Assembly (NCBI GenBank): GCA_037447655.1
Contig: JBBHKE010001578.1
Coordinates: 211,727 to 271,726 of the forward strand
Direction of reading: 5' to 3'
Length of the DNA: 60,000 nt
DNA from: Zygnema cylindricum
Lineage: Eukaryota > Streptophyta > Zygnematophyceae > Zygnematales > Zygnemataceae
Shown here: positions 36,691-46,314 of the stretch, piece after piece
How the letters are laid out: each line of letters opens with the position of its first letter
How positions within the stretch are numbered: the stretch's first letter is position 1
Notes under the pieces: generated by a model
The model's input: the letters and a program-made list of their open reading frames with translations, nothing else
Told to the model about the DNA's origin: nothing
The model's database searches: none
Position numbers and translations under genes: made by a program

Positions 36691-37103
36691 TACGGGTTCA
36701 AAGTCGGGTACGCGTTTTATTTACATTTAAAAATCGTTCGATTCGAATGGTACGTAGCATTCGCGCTTTCTTTTCGTGCGTAATATGCGAATTGGACACC
36801 TATGGTTTTCATAGTTGTTCAAACCGTATTCTACTCACGATTCAGTCGTGCGAATTATACGTAAGTAATGCATTGAACGATTTGAAAAAATCGTTCAAAT
36901 CGTTAATGATTTTATATCTGTATTAATCTCGTACATGTAAAAATTTATCGTACTATTGTACTGGATTCAAACTTACCGCGCGCAAATGGTGCAAGTGTGC
37001 AACACTGCAACGTCTCTTTTCGTAAAAATCCGTACAATTTTCGGTAAAATTGTATACACCTCCGTAAAACTTTGTACATTTATTGTTATAAAATTTATGT
37101 TTA

Positions 37104-37222
37104 GTTTACCGGACAGAAAGTACTGAGAAGTGCAGCGTACCTTTTCGTAAAATCCGTACATTTCCCGTTAAAAACCGTACATTTCCCGTAAATTTCCCGT
37201 CAGTTTACCGGACAGAAAGTAC
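37104..37222. repeat. 99-bp imperfect duplication containing gtttaccggacagaaagtac
   Basis: The 20-base word gtttaccggacagaaagtac occurs at 37104 and 37203. Between them, tccgtacatttcccgt recurs in shorter spacing. The segment is part of the gtac-rich DNA of this region. Confidence 0.6.
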
Positions 37223-37387
37223 ACCGTGTTTTTTTGCGATTTTTCATAAGTCACGAATTATACGTAGAAATCGGAAAATATAAAAAAATTGCATGATTAT
37301 TGATTTGAACAACAGCGATGGTTTTTACTGTGTAGTTTTTAACTATGCCGAAAGATGTGCGATTCCGCCATGCATTTAATTTGAAAT

Positions 37388-37693
37388 CATAGTTCAAAAG
37401 TAGGTGAAAGTAGGCCCATACAATATGCCTATTGTATGCAAAACATACAATATGACCTTAAGACCCATATTGTATTCGGACCTATTCGGACCAATTAAAA
37501 CATCCGGACAAAAAATTGGACCAATTAAAATATTCGGACCAAAAATTGTTATTTACACCGTCAGATTCGGACGATCGGACGGTCGCTGATCAAAGTAGCG
37601 ATCTAAGAAGATCACATGAAAAGCCCATAACACAACTTACGATAAAGGTGCCGACCAAAGGCCTGCCATAAAAACGCCTACTTTTGAACTATG
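37388..37693. mobile_element. Non-autonomous hAT-like MITE with perfect 8-bp TSDs
   Basis: The 306-base element begins catagttcaaaagtagg and ends with its inverse, cctacttttgaactatg. It is flanked by tttgaaat on both sides (37380-37387 and 37694-37701). An 8-bp target-site duplication and CA-starting ends are typical of the hAT superfamily. The interior has no transposase frame. One end is also present at 4586-4676. Confidence 0.85.
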
Positions 37694-37789
37694 TTTGAAA
37701 TAGTTTCAAACGTGTAAAGCTAGGCTTGAATAATGATCAACGTGTGAAGCCGCTTTAAACATGTCTACAGCTATAGAGTGTGTTAACTA

Positions 37790-37908
37790 GTGTTGGGTAT
37801 CGAGGACCCATTGCCGATATTCGATATATATCGAATTTCATGTACCCGATATTCGATATATCGCTTCGATATATCGAATTTCAAATTATCGCGATATATC
37901 GCCGATAT
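37790..37908. repeat. Palindromic tcgatatatcga-type cluster
   Basis: Words cgatattcgatatat and cgatatatcgaatttca each occur twice within about 110 bases, and many are self-complementary around gatatatc. The cluster directly adjoins the 179-bp repeat copy at 37909. Confidence 0.6.
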
Positions 37909-38087
37909 ATTTTCAAATGTTTGTTCGCGCCACTCACACGTAACTTTAATTTTGATCGTACACTTACTCCCCCAATCCACAAATCCTTTCGAACCTCCAC
38001 AGTATATAACGTAAATATATACGCACGAAACGTCGCGTGCGCATCAAATTTCACATACGCACGAAACTAAATCTTCAAAAACAACAC
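37909..38087. repeat. 179-bp direct repeat, copy 1
   Basis: Reading base by base, this is identical to 40204-40382 over 179 bases, then both sides diverge abruptly. It contains a TATA-like run (cagtatataacgtaaatata) in its second half. It lacks a long reading frame. Confidence 0.9.
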
Positions 38088-40203
38088 TCCCCCGAAAATT
38101 TAGTTTTGTGCATCCATTATGCCACGTCATCAGCTGTCACACTCCATAAAACTATGTCATCAGCTGTCACCACTGTCACCTCCTGCTGTCTCCTCCATCT
38201 GAATCTACCAAAATGCCTCCGATAAAAGTTTCCCACTTGTTCCACCAACGCTTCCGCTGTCTCCATATACCATCCAAATTTCATAATACATAATATATAT
38301 ATTTTTCATTTTCCGATTACAACAAAATAATTCCTTCCAATATCTAAATCCGGATTTACATTCCCAAAATTATATCACAAATCAACTAAAAATTAAAGCC
38401 AAAAGGTCACACTAATAATATATCCTCGCTCAAATAATTCCTACCTCATTATAACAAATCTAGATTTCAATAATAATTTTTTTTTTCTTCTTTTCATAAA
38501 CTATCAAATCCCAAAATTTCCAATAAAAATTCATATACAAAATAGTATTTTCCAAAAAATTCTAATAATGTCACATTTCGCAAAAATTTCCAACAACTCA
38601 AAATCTACATTACAAATCCAATTTTCAACAATCATCGATCCACAAAATTTGGATCTCTCCACCACATGTCACAACTCCACCTTCCGGATCTCTCTCCCCC
38701 AAACGTCGAATCTCCACCTTCCACATCTCTCCATCAAACGAATATGTATTTTCCAAAAATAAAATATCATTTCTCATAATTAATCATTTTCATTGAGGGT
38801 AGACATTTCGGCACTATCACTAAGTTAACCCTTGGGGCGATGCAAGATTAAACTCGGCACATACCAACACTATGATAAGGCCGATCTCATGGGTACACAG
38901 ACACCATTACTGCAATACAACCAGCAAGGACAATGTTAACCCGCTACAATGCGTGTGACAAAAACCTACATCGACTTAACCTAACATATGATAGATGGGG
39001 TGTGGGCCCATAACCTGTTGTTCTTTGGTCTAAAATAGACCGCAGAAGCCACCCAAACTATCATGCAAAAAACTAAGCAAAAATAGGTCGACGAACAATC
39101 ATTTGAAATGCATCCTCCATTTGACATACAACAACATTTAGGGTTTCATGGAATAATCAACATAAATAAACCCTATGACAACATCTAAGGTTTGATGGAA
39201 TAATCGACATAAACAAACCCTAGGACAAATGCATAAACAATGCATATCAAACATATATAAAATAACATAAATAAATAATAACAAAAGAGTGCAATCTCAC
39301 ATAAACATATAATAAAGAAAAGTATATCAATAAACATATTACTCATTATATCATTCAAAGTGCATGACCTAATCGACAACCCTAAAACACTACATCTTTG
39401 GTCCCCACTTTACTAACCAGCATTGATCAAAGTTCTAATGAAGCTCAAACCTATATATACACTTGTGAGCTGTTAACAAATCACTAAGTGTCAAAATAAC
39501 CAACGTAAATTACATAACTGTCATTAAATAAAACTAATCGTAAGCGTACACCTGAAAGTCAAGCAATCGTAAGCGTACACTTGTCTGCAAATACGACACA
39601 TAAATTAAAGTGTCGATATCCTCTTTAATCACGTAAAATATAACTATTTTAATCAACACTAAATCATTAATTCAAATAAGACAAAACATTGATGCTTCAA
39701 ATATTTACACCGACGCATCCAAAAATCCGCGTCATAAGTGACAACTTGCTTAGTCACTTGTCGATAAGTCCACGTAGTGAACCGACATCGCATATGTACG
39801 GTCCACTAGATAATGTGTCATAAAAACAATGTGGTCCCTTAAAAAATCGGCTGACGCCATCCGCCTTCCACGTGTACCACGAATCACTTGTCAAACAATC
39901 CGTACCATACAAATCTTGTCCGTACCGAAATCACGTACTTCGTCATAAATGTCGCGTGTCAAATACGACGCTCCGTACCGGCGGCGTCACATTTAATAAA
40001 TGCGGTCTGTCGCATTATGTTTCATATGGCCGGCGTACTTTTCAAATTCTTCGAATATTTCAAATCGAATCGCGAAGCGATCCGCCGTCCATTTCCATTT
40101 CGTATTCCGTATTTTTCGTACGCTTCTTCGCGTCACTTAATTTGTACTTTTTCGTCACCTTAAATTCATATTTCATATCGGATCGCTTCGCGATCCGCCG
40201 TAC
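38088..40203. other. AT-rich spacer between the 179-bp repeats, no gene seen
   Basis: There is no credible coding region. A roughly 50-bp unit (acaacat.t.aggttt.atgg) is duplicated at about 39129 and 39178, and aatcgtaagcgtacac is repeated at about 39536 and 39566. Near the right end the inverted words gcgaagcgatccgcc (about 40073) and cgcttcgcgatccgcc (about 40183) occur. Confidence 0.4.
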
Positions 40204-40382
40204 ATTTTCAAATGTTTGTTCGCGCCACTCACACGTAACTTTAATTTTGATCGTACACTTACTCCCCCAATCCACAAATCCTTTCGAACCTCCACAGTAT
40301 ATAACGTAAATATATACGCACGAAACGTCGCGTGCGCATCAAATTTCACATACGCACGAAACTAAATCTTCAAAAACAACAC
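40204..40382. repeat. 179-bp direct repeat, copy 2
   Basis: This copy is identical to 37909-38087, displaced by 2295 bases. It is followed within 60 bases by a short open frame in good start context (40436). Confidence 0.9.
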
Positions 40383-40435
40383 GCCCTACCCGTACCAGTC
40401 TCCTTTTTTTTGGCGGTTGAGAAGACGACGATGCC

Positions 40436-40558
40436 ATGGATGTTGTGGCGTCACATAATTCTGGTAGTGCGGGAAGGGAAGGTAAGCTGGCTGTGCAGAG
40501 TGAAGCACTCTCTAAATTGCCTGGACTAAGCTGGGCGCGAGGGAGGATGGCGGCTTAA
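40436..40558 (+). CDS. Possible 40-residue ORF or first exon, unknown
   Basis: The ATG at 40436 sits in a strong plant-like context (gccatgga). It follows the TATA-bearing 179-bp repeat by about 50 bases. It reads MDVVASHNSGSAGREGKLAV and ends at TAA 40556-40558. The composition looks more protein-like than its surroundings, but no family is recognised. An overlapping frame starting at 40431 is also open. It may equally be chance. Confidence 0.2.
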   Translation: MDVVASHNSGSAGREGKLAVQSEALSKLPGLSWARGRMAA

Positions 40559-40559
40559 T

Positions 40560-40973
40560 TACAGAGGGTTGAGGGTTTCACTTTTAGGTTCTGCGAAGCG
40601 TTGCAGCGTACGAGGGTATCGCAGCGCCAAACATTTATAAAACTGCGCTGCTGCGACGAAACCAAGGGTTCATTGTTACCGACGTGGTGAAACCCAATTG
40701 CGCCGTTGCGCTTTCCCGTCAGCGCAGCGGTGGTGCTGCGTTCCTCTGGCGGCGCCGCGACCATGTTGCGCTGCGGTGGTTGCGCTGCTATAGCGCTGCG
40801 GTGCGGTAACATCGCGGCTGCGTTTCTTTGTCGCGTCCCCAATATAATTGCGATGGTTGCGACACTGCGATTCGTTCCTTTATTGCGGCTGCTGCAATTT
40901 CTCCTCCGGCGAAGCTGAGTGTCCACACTCTGCTGAAACCTGTTTTCTTTTTGGAAAGCTTTCAGTCTCAGAG
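40560..40973. other. GC-rich gctgcg/gcagcg-rich stretch
   Basis: Repeated gcgctgcg, ttgcgctg and gcagcg words make this much more GC-rich than its surroundings. Frames are open on both strands because of the repetition. No domain is recognised. Confidence 0.5.
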
Positions 40974-41105
40974 CAGCGCAGCTGCTATACAACAACAGAT
41001 AGAGCAGCGCAGCTGCTATACAACAGAGCAGCGCAGCTGCTATACAGCAGAGCAGCTGCTATACAGCAGAGCAGCTGCTATACAGCAGAGCAACGCAGCA
41101 GCGAA
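40974..41105. repeat. Minisatellite of agcagctgctatacagcag-type units
   Basis: Five to six imperfect units of 18 to 27 bases, each carrying the palindrome gcagctgc followed by tatacaacag or tatacagcag, run from about 40974 to 41105. Confidence 0.85.
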
Positions 41106-41225
41106 GCTGCAACACAGACAGGACAAGGCAACCACGATTATATTTGATATGGTCCGTACGGACAACGCAACGTCTGATATTCTTAATGTGATTCTGTACA
41201 GGATAGAGCAACTGCAATAGATATG

Positions 41226-42419
41226 TGTTGGAATTCAAGTATTTTATAGGTCTAGAGATTGCAAAATAAAAAGCAAAATAGTAGATATTGACAGCCTGCC
41301 TCTAACTCCTCCTCAAGTCCCCACACTTCTCGCAGTCACTGAAGACTGGAGGAGGAGTTAGCCATGGCTGCCTGTGCTGTCTAGAGGGAGACAGACAGTA
41401 GTTTTATAGGGGGTTTTTCTCTAAATGGTAGTTTTAACACAGCCAGGATTTGAACCTGGTACTTGCCATTTGTCACAACCGCAATAGCCAGTAGTTTTAT
41501 CCAGATAGTCTAAATTGTATTTGATATTACGGGGTATGATATTTATTTAAATTGTTACAATAAGACTAATTCATTTAACTAGAACTATATGCATACTGTA
41601 TAGAAATAGTTGTGTAAAGTACGACATACGATACGGATACGAAATATATACCGCGCAGTTTGTTTGACGCCGGAAAAAATACCGCGCAGGTATTTATGAC
41701 GGCCACGATTGAAATCCAAAATTGATCGGACGGCCGCGAAGCATGCCGAGATCGCGGCGTACGATTTTGGCGGTTTACGATCACCGCCACATTGAATGAC
41801 ACGTGGTAACACTACATTGGATTGCGGCAACTCCGGAGATTACGGGAACAAATCTGGATATGACACGTGTCGACATTTGGCCATGTCGTACAATGGCCGT
41901 ACATAACGTACACCGGTACCTGTACTTTTCTGTACGACACAGTAATTTGATTGGTGCCGTACTTCAGTAGATAGAGTTTTAGAGAGGGAATAGAACTTAG
42001 ATAAATTTTGGGTAGGCAGCTGTCTCTCCTTGAGAGCACCCTATATAAATGGCAAACTTTGGGCAGCCATAACTATCAATTTACTTGACCATTTTCAGTG
42101 ATTCTTTTTGCTGCAGACTCACGGGAGTCCACGCTACACAGGGGTGTAGTTGGTCAGAGTTTTTGTCTGCCAGGGTGGCTGCATTTATAAGGGATAGTCA
42201 AAGTGGGTGAATGTGTCCAAATCTCATATTCTAACTTTGCATTCTGTGGTAGAACTGAGCACACAAAAAGTGTTATTTCACAGGGGTGAATCTATATTGG
42301 GATTGTGACTGTCAACGGGTCAGTCATTTGGGTTTATATTAACTTGGAGTCGGCACTATCTAGATTAGCTTCTTTTGGATCTGCATACTCTGAGGGCCAA
42401 TGGAGGTCTCAGAGTTTCA
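41226..42419 (+). mobile_element. Copia-family LTR, nearly full length
   Basis: This is the best reference copy. It starts TGTTGGAATTCAAG at 41226 and ends GTCTCAGAGTTTCA at 42419 (1194 bp, TG...CA). Order inside: cgcagtcactgaag, ggatttgaacctgg, gacacgtggtaac, gacacgtgtcgac, gtac-rich block, TATA box, ctacacaggggtgtag hairpin and the terminal ggaggtctcagag. No TSD was found, and a scrap of Copia RT follows directly. Confidence 0.85.
42041..42050 (+). promoter_or_regulatory. TATA box of the Copia-family LTR
   Basis: The word ctatataaat lies in the middle of the LTR. It is preserved as gtataaat in the copy at 42612-43735 (about 43359-43366) and as tataaata in the copy at 27386-28580 (28140-28147). 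Its position and conservation fit the U3 promoter of the element. Confidence 0.6.
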
Positions 42420-42611
42420 CTGAGCTGATCCGAATATATCCCAGACCGGTAAGAAACTCATCAAGCTTCTTATTCCACTGTCAAGGCACCTGTTTCAAAC
42501 CATAAAGAGATTTAATCAGCCGGCATACCTTACTCTCCTCTCCTTCCTCCACAAAACCTTCGGGTTGTTCCATGAAGATCTCCTCTTCTAATTCTCCATG
42601 CAAAAAGGCTG
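42420..42611 (-). pseudogene. Copia reverse-transcriptase scrap
   Basis: The minus-strand sequence matches the RT region at about 20140-20330, reading around the QAPRQWNKKLD motif, with many differences. It is only 190 bases long and is trapped between two plus-oriented LTRs. Confidence 0.75.
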
Positions 42612-43735
42612 TGTTAAATTTGAGTATTTTCTAGGTCTGAATTTATTATATGTGTTTGTCAGATGGTCTTGTCTAAGTCATCCATACTTTTCGTAGTCAC
42701 TGGAAGACAGAGATAGCCATGGCTACCCCATAGTCAAAAAGAAGAAACAGGCAAAAATAGGCAGGAAAACTGATAGGTGGCCAAAATGTTGCTCTTAACC
42801 GGATTTGAACCAGGGTCTGTGGTTCACTTTATAGACGTAAGCCTTATCCAATAAAGCGTTACCGAAACAGTACACGTGACGGGTTTCATAAATGAAATTC
42901 TGTGGTCTCCATTGACCCACAGAATGAGCAGCCTATGTAAAGCCTCTAGGATAATATTTGCCCCTTCTACTTTCCCGCTGAATAAGCGCCGCCCAGGCAC
43001 ACAAATATTCTGACCGGCCACGATTGAAATCCAAAATTGATCGGACGGCCGCGAAGGATGCCGAGATCGCGGCGTACGATTTTGGCGGTTTACGATCACC
43101 GCCACATTGAGTGACACGTGGTAACACTACATTGGATTGCGGCAACTCCGGAGATTACGGGAGCAAATCCGGATATGACACGTGTCGACATTTTGGCCAT
43201 GTTGTACAATTGCCGTACATAAAGTACACCGACACCTGTACTTTTCTGTACGACACAGTAATTTGATTGGTGCCGTACTTCAGTAGATAGAGTTTTAGAG
43301 AGGGAATAGGACTTAGATAAATTTTGGGTTGGCAGCTGCCTCTCCCAAAGAGCACCCTGTATAAATGGCAAACTTTGGGCAGCCATAACTATCAATTTAC
43401 TTGACCATTTTCAGTGATTCTTTTTGCTGCGGACTCACGGGAGTCCAGGCTACACACGGGTGTAGTCGGTCAGAGTTTTTGTTTTCCAGGGTGGTTGCAT
43501 TTGTAAGGGAAAGTCAAAGTGGGTGAATGTGTCCAAATCTCATATTCTAACTTTGCATTATGTGGTGGAACTGAGCACACGGAAAGTGTTATTTCACACG
43601 GATGAATCTATATTGGGATTGTGACTGTCAAGGGGTCAGTCATTTGGGTTTATATTAACTTGGAGTCGGCACTATCTAGATTAGCTTCTTTTGGATTTGC
43701 ATACTCTGAGGGCCAATGGAGGTCTCAGAGTTTCA
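42612..43735 (+). mobile_element. Copia-family LTR carrying an inverted LTR segment
   Basis: It starts TGTTAAATTTGAG at 42612 and ends GTCTCAGAGTTTCA at 43735. Family sequence runs to about 42892. The next 122 bases (42893-43014) are the end of an LTR in the opposite orientation, closely matching 21416-21535. Family sequence in plus orientation then resumes at ggccacgattg (43015). It lies directly upstream of the Copia gag region and may be that element's 5' LTR. Confidence 0.75.
42784..42857 (-). repeat. tRNA-like module inside the LTR
   Basis: On the minus strand this reads as a tRNA-like unit of about 72 nt. It has a D-arm/A-box-like part (cttta-ttggataagg) and a B-box ggttcaaatcc. Related copies lie in the LTRs at about 18318-18390 and 22075-22140. 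The acceptor stem does not pair well, so it is a tRNA-derived sequence, not a functional tRNA gene. Confidence 0.5.
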
Positions 43736-44117
43736 ATATGATTCTAGTTAGCTCAGTGGTAGCTTAATGGTAGCTTAGTGGTAGCTCAGTGGTAGCTTAG
43801 TATTAGCTTGGCAGCTTGACGTACCTCTCAGGTACACTGGTATTGCCGGTACAACACTAGTATAAGACTTAGGACTCAGAACACATGATGTATCTAGACT
43901 TCCAAGTAGTAAAACTGCAGATAGTTTTTGGGAAACTTTTGAGCATTATATCTTGAGTGTTGTCGGGCCAATTGTGCTATAACTTTGGGAGTTATAAGTG
44001 TTTATTCTACTCTATATTCTGATAGAGTGTTGTAAGGTTTGGATGCTTGTATAAAAAGTGGTGAGCACTTAAGAAAAGCTGTTTGGTAGGATTCTTGATA
44101 GCTTCTAAGAGTGTATC
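43736..44117 (+). other. Leader of the Copia element
   Basis: Untranslated sequence between the LTR and gag. A standard initiator-methionine primer-binding site (tggtatcagagc) was not seen directly after the LTR. Five tandem copies of an 11-base word (tagctcagtgg and variants) lie at about 43747-43811. Confidence 0.5.
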
Positions 44118-46170
44118 ATGTCTACTTCTACTACTACTGCTGCTCCTCCACCTGCACCGGTGGTTGTAGAACAACAGGTTATGGGCCTGTCATCAAGAAT
44201 TCCTATCTTTTCTGGGGATAAGTATGTCTACTGGGCGGATATGGTGGAAACACATTTTGAAAATGTCAATCTTTTGGATATATTGGATGGTTCGCTAGAT
44301 GAATCTGATCCGTCATGGTCTAAGAAAAATACGCAAGCTTGGTCTATTCTGAAATTTTGTATATCTGAGGACTTAGCTATGTCTCGGATAAAGATGAAAA
44401 AAGCAATTGATATCTGGAAATCTCTTAAAAGTGATTATGAAAAGGCCAATGTCCAGAAAGAGCTTCTATTGGCTGGAAAAATTTGGGACTATTAGTACAC
44501 TAGCGGTACAATGGCTGAATATTCTAACAAATTTCGTATCCTTGTAGATGCACATGCTTGTGCAGGTGGGGTGTTTCCTCCTTTTCAACAGGCAGCATTG
44601 CTCATGAGGGGTCTCCCTCGTAGTATGAAAGGAGCATCTGACATGCTCAAACAAAAAGATAAAGCTAGCTGGACTTTACAGTTAGCCATCAATATTTTAC
44701 TAGAGGAGGAAGCTACATCTAATATTCTCAATGTTGAGCAAGTAGAAGCTTTTAATTCACACTTTGAGAGAAAAGGACAGTTTAATCAGCAAAGAAATCA
44801 GTATAATCAGTTCAGACATTTTAATCAAGGTGGAAATAGACAATCCAACAATGCATGTTTTTATTGTAGTGAGAGAGGTCATGGATACAAATTTTGTCCT
44901 AAGCTTAAAAAAGCTAACGATACAGGTTTATACCGGCCGGGATGGCAACAAAGCCAGTTTTACAAAGACTTCACGGGGACTACACCTCGTGGAAATGCAC
45001 TATTTTCGGCTTCTTCGTCTCTCCAAGACGAGACTTTGACGGTTTCTACGGAGGACGATACGGATCTATTCGCTATGGCGGCTGCAATGGAGGGCGCGAA
45101 GGACCCCGGATGGATAATGGATACAGGAGCGTCAGCCCACATGTGCTGGAACAAGGCCATCTTCAAAAATCTGAAAGCAACGCCGGAGAAAAATATTTAC
45201 TATGCTTGTGGAATGAGTGTCCAAACTCGTGCTGTGGGTGATGTGTCCTTACTAGTTGATGTAGAAGGAGAAGCAATTGAAATGACTCTTCACAATGTCT
45301 TATTTGTGCCTGACTTTAAGAAAAATCTGTTTTCTACGTCGTTGGTAGAGAGCAAAGGCTTTGAGGTTAATTTGAAAAATGGTCGGCAAGTTGTTAGCAA
45401 AAATGGCAAGGTTGCGGTTACAGGTACTAGAGATAGTAGCAAGATGTATCGCATGGATATGGCTAATACCAAGGAGAATGATGTTTTGTACTCCGGTGTT
45501 TTGCACTCAGATGAATTGTGGCATAAAAGATTAGGCCATGTAAATTATGATAGTTTGAGGAAAATGGTCATTGCTGGAAAAATAGAGGGTGTATCAATCA
45601 CAGATGGGCCGGTCAAAACCTGCGATGGTTGCGCTTTAGGCAAAATCCACAGATTGCCATTTCGTAAGGAGCCTGAGCATCGGTCAACGAAACTTTTACA
45701 ACAAATTCATTCGGATGTCTTTGGTCCGGCGAAGGTTCCATCTGCCGTAGGGATGAAATATATGGTCACCTTCACAGATGCTTTCTCCAGATTTACAAAA
45801 GTTTACTTCATGAAGGAGAAGAGTGAAGTGTTTGGTCACTTCAAACACTATAAAGCATGGGCTGAAAAACTTCATAATTCCTCTATTTTGTAGCTCAGAT
45901 CGGACAATGGTGGTGAATATACATCGAAAGAATTTGAAACTTTTTTACTCGAGGAAGGCATTAGTCATCTATTGACTCTTCCATTTTCACCGGAACAAAA
46001 TGGGGTATCGGAAAGACTAAATAGAATTCTCACGGAAGGTGTTTTATGCTCTATTGTCTCTAATTTGCTTGTAGTACATGTTTATTTGGTTGAAATACCT
46101 CTTTCGTTTGTAGTTACATATCTTACACTATAGATCTAGTCTTTTAGGCATTACTCCTTGGGTTTGCTTC
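44118..46170 (+). pseudogene. Copia gag-protease-integrase, truncated before reverse transcriptase
   Basis: One frame runs from the ATG at 44118 through gag (residues after MGLSSRIPIFSGDKYVYW, a UBN2-type gag). It continues through a CCHC knuckle CFYCSERGHGYKFC (44856-44897) and the aspartic protease motif DTGAS (from 45120). A GAG-pre-integrase zinc region (LWHKRLGHVNYDSLRKM, CDGCALGK) follows. The integrase core has HSDVFGP and RSDNGGEY for the two aspartates and SPEQNGVSERLN for the glutamate. Two in-frame TAG stops interrupt it, at 44493-44495 and 45891-45893. After about 46060 the frame decays, with a short deletion before LLGITPWVCF. Reverse transcriptase and RNase H are absent. The next recognisable sequence belongs to the Gypsy LTR region. 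Confidence 0.9.
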
Positions 46171-46314
46171 CGGTAACATGTCTGATAATGGCTCAACTCC
46201 TATTGCAAGTGCTCCTATTAGCCCTAGTGCTCCACCTGCTCCTGCTGGTGGAAGTGTGACTCCTAGTGGGAATGGATCACAACCGAGTCTTAATAATGCC
46301 CATGACCTTCAACA
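46171..46314 (+). other. Pro/Ser-rich junction segment
   Basis: An open frame (MSDNGSTPIASAPISPSAPP onward) of low-complexity Pro/Ser/Gly composition links the Copia integrase remnant and the Gypsy LTR homology. It resembles the linker that precedes reverse transcriptase in Copia polyproteins. It could instead be the 3' end of another Gypsy copy. No domain. Confidence 0.3.

Noticed and set aside
37909-40382. Short LTR pair of a TRIM-type element
   Set aside because: The identical units lack clean TG...CA ends and a target-site duplication, and no primer-binding site or polypurine tract is recognisable next to them.
40706-41220. Overlapping plus-strand frames rich in Cys, Ala and Gln
   Set aside because: Open only because of the gctgcg and gcagctgctataca repeats. 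Three frames are equally open, which argues against coding.
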